Of a stretch of DNA of 25,653 bases, positions 1 through 9,936 are shown piece after piece. A model generated the notes under the pieces. The model had not been told where the DNA came from. It ran no database searches and worked only from the letters and a program-made list of their open reading frames with translations. Position 1 is the first letter of the stretch; every line of letters begins with the position of its first letter. Both the position numbers and the translations under genes were made by a program. The DNA is taken from the NCBI GenBank assembly GCA_011763485.2, contig JAANSK020154451.1, positions 1 through 25,653 of the forward strand. Direction: 5' to 3'. This DNA is from Isoetes engelmannii (lineage: Eukaryota > Streptophyta > Lycopodiopsida > Isoetales > Isoetaceae).

Positions 1-77
<77 letters not shown>

Positions 78-84
78 ACTACTA
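1..84. repeat. (CTG)25-(CTA)3 microsatellite, LINE tail
   Basis: There are 25 uninterrupted CTG units at 1-75, then three CTA units, passing into ATA/AAT-rich sequence. The tract is cut by the window edge, so its full length is unknown. Read on the minus strand it is the extreme 3' tail of the adjacent LINE: TAATTATTATTAGTAGTAG followed by CAG repeats. The TAA to TAG to CAG progression suggests a trinucleotide tail of the kind some LINE families carry, which then drifted and expanded as a microsatellite. Confidence 0.95.
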
Positions 85-363
85 ATAATAATTAAATTAT
101 CAATGCCTATTTTGGGCCCAAAGGGCATTAGGCAAACTTTATACATATGTATCATTGCTTTGTCAAACTTCGAATTTGTTCAATTTCTTTAATGTACCTA
201 CATAAAATCCTCGGTTCCATTTCCAACAGCATATGATAAGCCGAGCATTGTAAGAACACATGGTTCTCGTCTTCGATCTCTGCCTTGTCACAATATTTGC
301 ATATTCTCTCATCCCTAGGAACCTTGTGCCATCTACCCGTCTCTACTCCGAGATGATGTGCGC

Positions 364-1058
364 TAGTTCTATATCTTTTTTTTTTTGAAAGCTAGGCGAG
401 GCACGATTTTCATTAATAATATATAAATGGTACAAGACCTTATTTAGACCCCACACGGGCCAAATAGGAAGTATTATAATCAATATAACAGTCATCAAAC
501 TACTAGACTACCATACAATGATGCCCTCGTACTTAGATCCAGACTTCCACAACCTCTTCTTCATCATGCAAGAGGATACAAGCATCCCCTTTTATTCTGC
601 ACAGTACTAAGTAGGTATGGCCTTCTTCCCATCCATTGAGAGTACTATGGACGACAGTAGCATTTGCAAAGTGCAGGGACGCTCCAAAATGAGAGAGCTC
701 CTCAAGCTCTACCGTATTCTTCCACTAGAGTACTAAAGAGGTTAGAAACCTTTTCCAAAGTGTGCTCTGCTACCGTAAAGCATAGCCCAAAAGATGTTAA
801 ACAGAATACAAATGTACTAGGAAGCTAGCCATCATCTTCCCACTCGTAGAGTACTAAAGGTGTTCATACAACAACACTTCCACTTAGAGCTCCCTACAGC
901 TCCACTCCTGCAACTGCCTCAACCTCTTCTTCAAAATAGAAGTACTATAGGCCATGCTTTTCTTTTCCTTGTGAAACCTCCAGAAGAAGACTCATATCTC
1001 AAGCAATCACGAATACTATGGAAGGAAGCCCATCAGGAATACTATAGTTCTATATCTT
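364..1058 (-). mobile_element. Retroposon inserted in the LINE, 14-bp TSD
   Basis: An insertion of about 667 bp (378-1044) lies between two perfect copies of TAGTTCTATATCTT (364-377 and 1045-1058). It starts on the plus strand with a run of T (378-386), which is a poly(A) tail on the minus strand. A target-site duplication with a poly(A) end means insertion by target-primed reverse transcription in the minus orientation. The tail-proximal sequence resembles a plant L1-type LINE 3' end, but I see no protein domain. The body carries several spaced copies of an AGTACTAT-like motif (near 640, 727, 847, 942, 1012, 1038), so it is partly a degenerate repeat. It is younger than the host LINE. Confidence 0.85.
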
Positions 1059-1754
1059 GCAATCAGACTCATGTTGTGCTTTAATATCGACGCATTTAGA
1101 TATGCTTGTTCCCCATAAATTATCATTAGATTTACCTCTGTTCTATAAAAAGGACATTCTTGTCCCTTGTTCAGACCATAATTTCTCCAAAACTTTTGTC
1201 TGGACTAGCTCGCGAATGCCTATCTCTGTTTGTGGCCAGTCTAAAACTGGAATCCCCCACTTTGCAAGCCACTGAATTACATCCCTATACAAACCCGATC
1301 CTTCAGATATATTCATAGCAATTTTTGGTAAACGGGAGTCTGGCATCTCTTTGATTTTGTTTACAAAGACCATGGTTTGATAGATTGCCTCCGCTTCTAA
1401 AGGGAGAAGACCAGCCTCCGCTAGGAGGATTGGATATGGAATTTGTCTTCTGATGTGCAGCTCTTCTTGAATAAAAGATTTCTGAACTGTCTCCACCTGC
1501 ATCCAAAGTCCAGCTGAAATTGTAGGTCCCCATAAAGGAGCACCATACAGTAGTACCGTCTGAACCAATGTTTTGAAGAGCATTATTTTCAGCCCCCAAT
1601 TATCTAAAGATGCAACATGGCATTTAGCAAGCATACAATACAAGGCTGATTTGCCATCTGCCACCCTTTTTTGCACACATTCTGTCCATTTATAATCAGA
1701 TTTGAATTCCAAACCAAGATATTTGTAACTCTCTACCGTTTGAATGGGCTGCCC
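1059..1754 (-). pseudogene. LINE ORF2 C-terminal region (continues at 363-190)
   Basis: The frame is the same as the RT after its single in-frame stop: VESYKYLGLEF, then SALYCMLAKCHVASLDNWGL, TVLLYGAPLWGP, and LLAEAGLLPLEAEAIYQTMV. This is the typical post-RT domain of LINE ORF2. The frame is cut by the retroposon at 378-1044. Beyond it, on the same strand, about 363-190 encodes HHLGVETGRWHKVPRDERIC, CKYCDKAEIEDENHVFLQCS and AYHMLLEME. This is the GR...R.C..C...EDE.H.L..C pattern of the terminal zinc-binding motif. Confidence 0.85.
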
Positions 1755-2831
1755 CTAATAGGTAAAACTCGGTCTTCTATGAGTCCCAAAAATCATTACT
1801 TTTGATTTAGAGAGATTCACCTTCATTTGTTTCACCTTGCAGAATTCCGCTAGCGTGTCTAAATGTGCTTGAAGATCATACGGTGAGTCTGCCATAAAAA
1901 CCAAATCATCTGCATACAATAGCATTTGTATAACTAAATGTCCCAATTGTGTACCTACTAGGCCTCTCTCCAGAATCCATTCTTCCAGCTCGTCTATAAA
2001 TAGACCGAACAGAGTTGGGGACAAGGGATACCCTTGGCGCACCCCTATCGTGCTCTTGACTTCATCCTGCAAGCTTTTTGATAGCTTGACTATTACTTCT
2101 TCATATAGGCGCGCTATTGCTGCTCTCATAGTATGTGGTACTCCAATCCTCTCCATACGTTCAGCTAGGGTAGCCCTTGGAATTGTGTCAAAGGCCTTGG
2201 CAAAGTCAATAAATGCCAAGCATAGCATCTTCCCGGGTCTCTTGGCTTGCTCTATTACATCTCTCAGTGTTATTGCATGATCAAGCATACAATGTGATCT
2301 CCTAAATCCAGCCTGGCAATGCACTCGCTTTTCATTTTCCTCTGCCCATGTGCTGAGTTTTCCTTCTAACAAACTCCCTAGAAGTTTGGCATACACATTA
2401 CTGACCATAATTGTCCTGTAGTTATGCACATCATGCTTGCTACCGGATTTGTGAATGGGAACCACTTTGCATTCTGTCCAAGCCCGAGGAAGACCCCCTT
2501 TTATAGATATGTTAAGCTGGCTTGTAAGAATAGCAACCAGATCGTTCCCTCCCCATTTAAGAAGCTCAGCTGCCATACCATCTAGATCTCTCGCCTTGCC
2601 ATTTTGCATCTTAGCAAGTCTGTCCCGAACGTCCTCCTCTGTGAAGAGATCCTCTGCTATCTCCAATTGAGGCATTTCTGTGGCATTTTCACAAAAATAG
2701 ATCGATCTAACCATTTGAATCAGCTCATTTGCATCTAAGATGTGCTTCTCTACCCTGCCCTTGAAAGTTGTCCAAAACTGCTTAGGACAAGCATTGAACT
2801 GCATTCCCAAATACGCTTGCCTCTTGCGCAT
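1755..2831 (-). pseudogene. LINE ORF2 reverse transcriptase domain
   Basis: A long open stretch (358 codons) carries the standard RT motifs in order. VVPIHKSGSKHDVHNYRTI is the finger region, CLAFIDFAKAFDTIPRATL is motif A with its catalytic Asp, GVRQGYPLSPTLFGLFIDEL is motif B, and MLLYADDLVFMA is motif C with the YADD catalytic pair. KVKQMKVNLSKSKVMIFG is the thumb side. The core motifs are intact, so the insertion is not extremely old. The frame upstream (2992-2750), coding the EN-RT linker, is shifted relative to this one, and an in-frame stop at 1755-1757 separates it from the C-terminal part. Confidence 0.93.
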
Positions 2832-3053
2832 GACGTCTCATTTCTTGGTTCGGCATCCCACCAACTGTTACTAGGATGCCCTTTCCCTTTCTGGCCTATC
2901 ATTCCAAATGCCTCTTTCGCTGTGCTCATGATAAGATTTGACAAGGTTTCCATGTCGTGGCTGAACTCTCCCAACCAAGTGACTTGTCCCAATCTGTCCG
3001 TAAGAAGTTTCTAGTATATCTCTCTCTTTTTATAGTCCAGTTTGATTTTGGGC

Positions 3054-3880
3054 TCATTCTTTTGTGCATGGGTTGCGCTCTACTCCAATCTTTATGTGCA
3101 TACTTACATGGTCTGATTCAATAAGCTTCTCCCCCAGTGTGAAATCTTTTATCAAATGGGAATGCTGTAATGCCAAGACATAGTCAATTGTGCTCTCTCC
3201 CACGTAGCTGAAAGAAGTAGATCCTTCTGTTCGATCATACCTTGAAATACCATTCAAAATTTTGAGGCCACATGCAGCACCCAATTCAAGTAAGAAGTCA
3301 CCCATTTTACTTTTCATTAGGTCATTTGATGTCCTTGCATACTCTATTTTCGGACATTCTATCAGCCGCACATCATCCTCTTGTTCATAAGTTACTGCTT
3401 GTGCTCCTTTCGTTCTTGCATTAAAATCCTCTGTTATAAGCACTTCACCAAGTTCTTTGTACTTTTGAATGTCCATAGTTAGCTCATGGAGTGGATTTTC
3501 TCTATCTAGATTTGTCCTGTCATAAACCTTCATGTTCAGAGGAGCAAAGTAACAGGAAGCTATAAAGATCGATTTTTTGCTCATCTCCAATTTAATCCAC
3601 ATATACTGTTGCGATTCATGTGTACTGGTAAGCTTCACATGGTTCTGTAATTCATCTTTAACATACGCCGCTAATCTTTAACATACATCTTTAACATACC
3701 TGTACCTAGATCTTTGGCGTTCCAGCATGATCCCAGTAACTGGTATCCATCTAATTTTTGTAGTGGTCTGGACTGATGTTCCCAAGTTTCAGAGAAAAGA
3801 AGCAAATGTAAGGTGCACCATGCCTCCCTGGGGGCATACAGTTTTGCTAAACTCAAACCCCGCACATTCCATATCATCAC
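3054..3880 (-). pseudogene. LINE ORF2 endonuclease domain, broken
   Basis: The N-terminal part (3880-3671) begins MMIWNVRGLSLAKL, the start of the exonuclease-endonuclease-phosphatase fold. The main part (3638-3054) contains MWIKLEMSKKSIFIASCYFAP, ELGEVLITEDFNARTKG, STIDYVLA and LIESDHVSMHIKI. EDFNART stands where active elements usually have GDFNAR, and SDH is the C-terminal catalytic motif. A short direct repeat (TCTTTAACATAC three times within 3656-3700) separates the two pieces and marks local damage. In active LINEs this domain nicks target DNA to prime reverse transcription. Here it is interrupted and is followed by a stop before the RT domain. Confidence 0.85.
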
Positions 3881-3994
3881 GCTTAGGGCCCTTACTTCCT
3901 ATGTTCTCTTCCTGCTTGTGGTCACAGCCTTCCCATTTCGATCCAGATAGGCCACAAAGCCTTCAATTCTTGCCTATTTCACACTTGCCCATTC

Positions 3995-4490
3995 AGGATC
4001 CAACCATATTCTGTTGTGCCACTGTTAGATCAGGATCCAACCATATTCTGTGGCCTTTGAGGGCTGCTCGATTAAGCATGACCCTTTCCTTTGCTTCTAC
4101 ACTGTGAAATTTGATTAGAATTGGCATGTAGCTCCCTGGTTCTCCCACTCTCTTACAATGAGCAACTTGAGGTTCATGCAAGTGTATGGTTTCCTAGAAG
4201 AACCTGTCTACAACCTCATCTATATTCTCATTTGGAACCTCCTCCAGACCTGAGATCTTTAGATCTTTTGCTCTTGATTGAATCTCCAGACTTTCTGCAG
4301 TCACTCTCTCATGATGGAGATTCATTTGATGTTCGGTTGCCTCGGCAACCACATTGACAAGCTTTTGGTGTAAATCTGCTAGGGTTTCTTGCACTGAGTC
4401 TGGTGGTGTAAAGGACTGCGAGATCCCAGATAGAAGCTTCAGATTTTGTGTTTTGAGTTCTTCCCTTAATTCTGTCCTGTGGCCCAGCTA
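3995..4490 (-). pseudogene. LINE ORF1 remnant (RNA-binding protein)
   Basis: The minus-strand frame from about 4470 reads through LREELKTQNLKLLSG and VQETLADLHQKLVNVV, a stretch rich in L/E/K that suits the coiled coil of LINE ORF1 proteins. It then gives AKDLKISGLEEVPNENIDEV, resembling the start of the ORF1 RNA-recognition-like domain. After a frame break near 4190 the matching continuation is HEPQVAHCKRVGEPGSYMP, then ILIKFHSVEAKERV and LKGHRIWLDPDLT, the familiar end of that domain. A 22-bp direct repeat at 3993 and 4030 (offset 37 bp) duplicates the part coding IWLDP. In living elements this protein binds LINE RNA; this copy cannot make an intact one. Confidence 0.7.
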
Positions 4491-5550
4491 TGGCAGGATG
4501 ATGGCCCAGCTACGGCCTCTGGCCCAACAAACCTAGCGCCTTAGTCTGCGCCCAAATAGTCTGCGCCCTGCGTATTCGTCAAGTCTCCTCCTGAATCGCT
4601 CCAACCAAGCCTGTGCCGTAACAATTCCTTCCCATCTCAAGACTGATCATCCTCGATCATCTACCTTGCGGGCATAAAGTACTAATCGAACTCGACCATT
4701 TGTGTTAAAGAATTCATCCCTTCTCAAACACTGATCGAACTCGATCATCTGCCTTGAGAAGTAACAACATTTTCCCAAAGCTAATCGCCTAACTGTCTGC
4801 TTTGAAAGGTTTTCTACATCCTCTCCAAGGCTAGTAATCATACCATCAATCCTTGAGAGACTTTATAAAACAATAATTCGGATCTAGATATTGCGCTCCA
4901 GACACAATAACCTCCTTTTTTTTATCAAGAGCAAACATTTGAAGGAAAAGACAACTTCTTAACTCAAATCAAATGTTTATGATGCTAGGTCAATCTAGCA
5001 TTCACATGCACACATAAATGCCCCATTACCTTATATGCGTTAAGAATCTAATTTAAAGCCATGCCTCCCACTATTATCTTAATGATGCTCCAAAGCCTAA
5101 AAAGAGGTAGGACTAAATAGAGCTCGAAACCTGAGGAAATGCTTGGATCAATTGTGCGCCAATTCGAACCTAGGACCAGCCAGCATTCCAAAAGGCTTCC
5201 CTTGCGGGCAATCCAAAAAGGGAGTGGGAGTTCGGTGTGTTTAGGTAGATACTTGTCTCACTGATGCTGCGAATATGACACATTCATATGTTCTAGGAGA
5301 CGAAGAATTAGGGGACTATCATATATCCCATAGGATGCTGCCAATATCTTTAGAGCAATAAAGAGATATGGGATGCTGCCAATATCCATAGAGCAAAAGA
5401 GATGTCGATATCCCATGAGATGTTGCTAATATCTATAGAGCAAAAAGCGATGTTCGGTAGCCTAAAAACTATAGAGGCCTTGATAACTTTTGAAGGATGC
5501 ACCTGTAGGTAGCCTCAAAATTATAGAGGCTTTGATAACCTTTGAAGGGT

Positions 5551-5621
5551 GTGCTTGGTAGGGATCGAACCTGCGACTGCGTGCTTAAAAGGCACATGCT
5601 CTCCCACTGAGCTACAAGCAC
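5551..5621 (-). tRNA. tRNA-Lys(UUU)-like, duplication copy 1
   Basis: This is a 71-nt cloverleaf on the minus strand. The acceptor stem GTGCTTG/CAAGCAC is perfect, as are the D stem GCTC/GAGC and the anticodon stem TGTGC/GCACG around loop CTTTTAA, giving anticodon UUU (Lys). The T loop TTCGATC is canonical. The T stem has one mismatch (GCAGG/CCTAC). An A-box-like TAGCTCAGTGGG and a B-box-like GGTTCGATCCC, the internal RNA polymerase III promoter, are present. There is no encoded CCA, as expected of a nuclear gene. The D loop is short (7 nt). It could be active or a slightly decayed copy. Confidence 0.6.
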
Positions 5622-5794
5622 TCAACAAACACATAAATGTTGTTCTGTCTAAAAATGGGAATTGCAGGAAATGGAAAAAAAATATAGAACCTTATCTTCC
5701 ATGTCAACCATTGGAACTTTTGCACCAACATTATTGTCCTATACTTAAGAGTGGAATGAAAACAAAACATGCAAATTTGTCAGTACTATATAGG

Positions 5795-5930
5795 TAAAAT
5801 CACTAACCCATGGACCCTTCTAGTTAGCTTGGTGGTCTTTCCAACTTAAAACTCAACACTAGTAAAATCATTAACCCATGGACTCTTCTAGTTAGCTTGG
5901 TGGTCTTTCCAACTTAAAACAAATCAAGAT
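5795..5930. repeat. 68-bp tandem duplication
   Basis: Two units (5795-5862, 5863-5930) differ at a few bases. The same pair occurs in copy 2 of the segmental duplication (about 10208-10335), so this tandem predates the large duplication. Confidence 0.85.
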
Positions 5931-6228
5931 AAACTAAATCTATAACTTATAACCTAAAAGAAGCTAAAAAATATATTTTCCTCTTGCGCGTGTGAGGGTT
6001 TGAAGGGATGAGGCAAGGAGGAGGTTGGCGGCACTATTGAAGGTTGAAAGGGTGAGGCAATTCTGAGCTTGGTAGCACTATTGAGGGTTGGACATACCGA
6101 ACCATTTGGAGATAAAGGCAACAGTTAGACATTTCTACTTACAAGTCATGGCCAAAGGTAAAAGAACTATTTTGCCCAAAGGGCAAATCCTAGAAGTGGA
6201 GGGTGAGGACTCAACATATACCACATAA

Positions 6229-6352
6229 TATGCAATTTAAATTGTGGATATGTGGTTGAAATGCGATTTGGGTGGTGGATATACAATCTATATGCAATTT
6301 AAATTGTGGATATGTGGTCGGAATGTGACTTGGATGGTGGATATACAACCTA
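6229..6352. repeat. 62-bp tandem duplication
   Basis: Two units start with TATGCAATTTAAATTGTGG at 6229 and 6291. Copy 2 of the segmental duplication (about 10647-10680) has only one, truncated unit, so either copy 1 gained or copy 2 lost a unit after the large duplication. Confidence 0.8.
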
Positions 6353-6806
6353 GAACTAAGGGACTTCGTAAAAGTGAGGATTTTTATGTTTCAAACCCCT
6401 TTTGTTCGAGGCTTGGCTTTACAAATATAAAGAGTTGAGATGTAATGAAAAATTTACCCTTTACATAAGACAGAACGAGACAACTCTGCAATAGGGAATC
6501 CTTACAATGAAAAGCCCCTGATTCATGAAGATAACACATCTTGTAACAACAGCTTGTTTTAAAACATGAATATTGTCACAGTCACAGGTTTAACTAAAAA
6601 GTCTATGATAATGCAAGTTGTAAGCTTGCTTAAATTGATTAGAAATTGGCATGCACGATAAATTCCATATTTTATTCTTGATTTTATACTAGCAGAGTTT
6701 TATCTGTCATATATTTGACCAACCGATTAGCAACCAATGCGAATTCTCGGTATCCCATGCTAATATTAACAGATTCCATCTAAAAAAAATCCAAGCTTCA
6801 TACTCT

Positions 6807-7037
6807 TCAGGATTTTTTATAAATCCGTTCAAGAAGATCATTCAGCTGGGTTTCATAAGCAGGCTGGATATATATATGTTTCAGATTAATTTTTCCTTTC
6901 CTCAATGGCATCTTCCAAACTCGTAGAAAATCGACCTCTTTAACATCATTTGGCTTGATTTCTTTGGGTGCCTTCCCTTTGTTATAGAGAGCTCGATTAA
7001 CATGGAATTCATATTCCATTCTTGCCATCAGCAGATC
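6807..7037 (-). CDS. Unrecognised gene, probable last exon
   Basis: I do not recognise this protein. A good acceptor, GTGTGCGTACAG, precedes a 76-codon frame ending in TGA at 6807-6809. The product starts DLLMARMEYEFHVNRALYNK, continues VKEVDFLRVWKMPL and ends NDLLERIYKKS. It is basic, polar and amphipathic, with no membrane segment, and its composition is much more protein-like than the surrounding sequence, which is why I call it an exon rather than chance. The upstream exons are uncertain: a candidate first exon lies at 7852-7936, but its phase does not join this one directly. The homologous place in segmental copy 2 lacks this sequence. It may be a small nuclear-encoded gene or a decaying remnant. 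Confidence 0.45.
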   Translation of the reverse strand, partial: DLLMARMEYEFHVNRALYNKGKAPKEIKPNDVKEVDFLRVWKMPLRKGKINLKHIYIQPAYETQLNDLLERIYKKS

Positions 7038-7499
7038 CTGTACGCACACAAACATCATAACTTTTGGGCTAAAATAGATGACAGAGATGACAGAAATAGT
7101 AGGAATCAAAGAACTAGAATCACAAAAGGGATTCCAAGAAAAACCTTGCCAGAATTGAGCGCTATCACCAGAAATTTCTTGCTTGTTGAATTCAAAAAAC
7201 AGAGTATAGGAGAGGCTTGATCGATTTAATTGATAAGAAAAAGGGTGGCAATGATCCATAAAATATTATGTAAAATCAGGGGATCCGCGTTCAAAAATCG
7301 ATACAGAATTACGAAGGACATATCCCTCTCCATAATAATGGATGGACTACCCTTCAACTGATAGTCGCAAAAAAAAGGTGTTGGTTGGGTGTTGATTGTA
7401 CCAAACGTTGGGTATGTCAAGCATAAAAATTGGGTTGCTGCGAACATTTCTTTTGTCCAACTCGCTGCAAAAGCAGTTTTGTATTAAGTCGAATGGACA

Positions 7500-7770
7500 T
7501 ACAAAAATTGAGTTAACTATGTCCTTAAGATTCCTTTAGATTCTCTAAGGTTCCATGAAGATTCTCCTGTTGCTCTTAAGATTCCTCTTGATTCTTCAAG
7601 ATGCTCAATGATTCTATGAAGATTCCTTAAACTCCAATAAGGATCCTCCAAGATTCTCTTAAGATTCATCTAGACTCCCAAGGGTTCTCGTTTGATTCCC
7701 CAAGAGTCTCTGCGGTTTTATAAGATTTTTTTAGATTCTGTCAACATTCCCTAGTGAAGTTTTCTGCATG
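7500..7770. repeat. Degenerate GATTC-rich short repeat
   Basis: About 20 scattered copies of AAGATTC/TAGATTC-like heptamers occur at roughly 10-20-bp spacing (minus strand: GAATCTT). The pattern is irregular. It sits where an intron of the unrecognised gene would be and has no match in segmental copy 2. Confidence 0.7.
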
Positions 7771-7851
7771 TTTCTAAGATTCCAGAAAGATTTTCTATTT
7801 CAATTACATTAGCTGCAACGGCGATGAAAAGATAGCAAATTACCAAATTAC

Positions 7852-7936
7852 CAGTCTTTGGAAAGTTCTCGACGAGAGGAATCCAATGGAGTAGGTCCCC
7901 CCTTGATCTGACAACCCCTTCGCGAGATACAGCCAT
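7852..7936 (-). CDS. Candidate first exon of the same unrecognised gene
   Basis: An ATG at 7936 opens MAVSREGVVRSRGDLLHWIP, followed by LVENFPKT, and meets a donor-like CAAAGACTG|GTAATTTGG after 28 codons plus one base (phase 1). The exon at 6807-7037 needs a phase-0 entry, so at least one intervening exon would be required, and I could not identify one in the low-complexity stretch between them. Treat it as a candidate only. Confidence 0.25.
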
Positions 7937-7959
7937 TTGAAGTTGAGGCACAAAATGGA

Positions 7960-8335
7960 AACTTCATAGAAAGCTATGTAACAAATGCAGTGCCACCTCA
8001 TTGATTATAGTGCAAGTTTCACATGTCAACTTTTTGAATACAAACATGGTAGATAAAAAATGATGAGGTGTCAAATATTTAGAAGCAATCTCTAGACCGT
8101 CGACACTTGTCTAAATCCTTAAAATACATAGCTTTTTTTGTTTTTTGGCCCATATTTTTCACATAGGTGGTAATCCTACAACTATTAGAATGATAGAATG
8201 ACCTTTTTTTACCCCTTTTTTTCAAAAAACATAAAAAACCCTATTTTTTCCCTGTTGCACCCCTACATATCACTTTTAGAGGCAAGCATCTCATGGGAAT
8301 ACCACAAAAGCATCTTTGAAATACAATTACATAGG
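7960..8335. other. Intergenic, nothing identified
   Basis: AT-rich sequence with T-runs around 8130-8225. It is absent from segmental copy 2. I see no gene, tRNA or clear repeat. If the candidate exon at 7852-7936 is real, this would be its upstream flank. Confidence 0.5.
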
Positions 8336-9230
8336 TTTAGAAAAGGTAACAACATCAAAAAATTGGGCTGCAAGCATTGGCCATAACCCTGTCATTCAAT
8401 TTATTCGATAAATTAATACAGGAAATTAATTGTGTTTTATAGATCTTAACCATCCCACCCAATCAGAGAGGACAGGTTACGGAACTTCACAGGTTCAACC
8501 AGCCAATTCTGCGCACCATCGCACCGAAAAAACAGAGATCATTACCATGTGTCAATTGCCCAAGTCCAGTGCCATTCACTGCAATATGTCAAAAGACATT
8601 AGTTAAGATGCAAAAATTTACCAATTCAATCATTCTATAACGTAATTATAGTTAACTCACTTGCATTGCAGGTTGCATTTGCGATCTTGGATACAATCAC
8701 ACCCATAGCAGCAGGATTTAAATTCAAAGCCAGAAAAATGATATGGATGGCATTCCTTCAACTTCGTAGATTACTAAGCAAATAGAATTTGATGCAGATA
8801 GCATTGGTCTGCAAAATTGGAATAGCATTGCACATCCAATATGACCTGCATGAAAAGCTATTACATATCCGTCAAGTCTCCTCCTGAATTGCTCCACTCA
8901 AGCCTGTGCCGTTACAATTCCTTCGCATCTCAAGACTGGTCGTTCTCGATTATCTACCTTGTGGGCATAAAATACTAATCGAACTCGACCATTTATGTTA
9001 AAGAATTCATCCCTTCTCAAAGACTGATTGAACTCGATCATCTTTCTTGAGAAGTAACAACATTTTCCCAAAGCTAGTCGCCTAACGGTCTGCTTTGAAA
9101 GGTTTTCTACATCCTCTCCAAGGATGGTAATCATACCATCAATCCTTGAGAGACTTTATAAAACAATAATTCGGATCTGGATATTGCGCTCCAGACACAA
9201 TAACCTCCTTTTTATCAAGAGCAAACATTT

Positions 9231-9422
9231 GAAGGAAAAGACAACTTCTTAACTCAAATCAAATGTTTACAATGCTAGCTCAATCTAGCATTCACATGCA
9301 CACATAAATGCCCCATTACCTTATATGAAGGAAAAGACAACTTCTTAACTCAAATCAAATGGTTACGATGCTAGCTCAATCTAGCATTCACATGCACACA
9401 TAAATGCCCCATTACCTTATAT
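9231..9422. repeat. 96-bp tandem duplication
   Basis: Units 9231-9326 and 9327-9422 are nearly identical. The homologous place in segmental copy 1 (about 4942-5040) has a single unit, so this arose after the large duplication. Confidence 0.92.
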
Positions 9423-9660
9423 GCGTTAAGAATCTAATTTAAAGCTATGCCTCCCACTATTATCTTAATGATGCTCCAAAGCCTAAAAAGAGATAGGACT
9501 AAATAGAGCTCAAAACCTGAGGAAATGCTTGGATCAACTCTGCTCCAATTCGAACCTAGGACCAGCCAACATTCCAAAAGGCTTCCCTTGCGGGCAATCT
9601 AAAAAGGGGGTGGAAGTTCGGTGTTTTTAGGTAGATACTTGTCTCACTGATGCTGCGAAT

Positions 9661-9756
9661 GTGACACATTCATATCTTCTAGGAGACGAAGATTTAGAGG
9701 ACTATCATGTGACACATTCATATGTTCTAGGAGACGAAGATTTAGAGGACTATCAT
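9661..9756. repeat. 48-bp tandem duplication
   Basis: Two nearly identical 48-bp units begin GTGACACATTCATAT. Segmental copy 1 has one unit (near 5276-5323), so this too is younger than the large duplication. Confidence 0.9.
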
Positions 9757-9936
9757 ATATCCCATTGGATGCTGCCAATATCTTTAGAGCAATAAAGAGA
9801 TATGGGATGCTACCAATATCTATAGAGCAAAAAGAGCTATCGGTAGCCTAAAAACAAAAGAGGCCTTGATAACTTTTGAACGATGCACCTGTAGGTAGTC
9901 TCAAAATTATAGAGGCCTTGATAACCTTTGAAGGGT

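Larger units (their letters stand above)
85..4495 (-). mobile_element. LINE (non-LTR retrotransposon), degenerate
   Basis: Minus-strand order is ORF1 remnant (about 4490-3995), endonuclease (3880-3054), reverse transcriptase (2831-1755), C-terminal domain (1754-1059) and, beyond an inserted retroposon, a Cys/His-rich tail (about 363-190), then 3' UTR and a trinucleotide tail at the window edge. This is the usual gene order of an autonomous LINE with an apurinic-type endonuclease. The copy is broken: EN and RT are in separate frames near 2830-3050, a stop lies in frame at 1755-1757, and ORF1 contains short duplications. The clade (L1 versus another plant LINE lineage) is not resolved by eye. 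Its right-hand (5') limit near 4495-4576 abuts the left edge of the tandem segmental duplication. Confidence 0.9.
4577..8869. repeat. Tandem segmental duplication, copy 1
   Basis: This 4.29-kb unit is followed head-to-tail by copy 2 at 8870-13001. Its left end CGTCAAGTCTCCTCCTGAA reappears at 8870. Its right end, TTACATATC, matches 12993-13001, just outside the FRIENDLY stop codon. Matching blocks are 4577-6535 with 8870-10838, 6536-6806 with about 12009-12288, and about 8335-8869 with about 12450-13001. By eye the identity is of the order of 90% with indels. Copy 1 keeps 6807-8335, with remains of an unrecognised gene, which copy 2 has lost. Within 5300-5460 it also has about three degenerate 45-bp repeats around GATGCTGCCAATATC. 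Confidence 0.9.

Noticed and set aside
4647-4841. Minus-strand frame (MITSLGEDVENLSKQTVRRL...) with a similar frame at 8898-9134, seemingly a conserved small protein
   Set aside because: The two copies are arms of the segmental duplication. About nine of 64 residues differ for roughly ten nucleotide changes, so nearly all changes alter the protein. There is no sign of selection, and the frame is probably chance.
5551-5621. tRNA-derived SINE as the explanation for the tRNA units
   Set aside because: Copies in the duplication and in the right-hand array share only the 71-bp tRNA, with no common body or tail, which a SINE family would show.
7226-7447. Minus-strand frame MFAATQFLCLTYPTFG... as a middle exon of the unrecognised gene
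   Set aside because: No acceptor and donor pair gives the phases needed to link 7852-7936 with 6807-7037.
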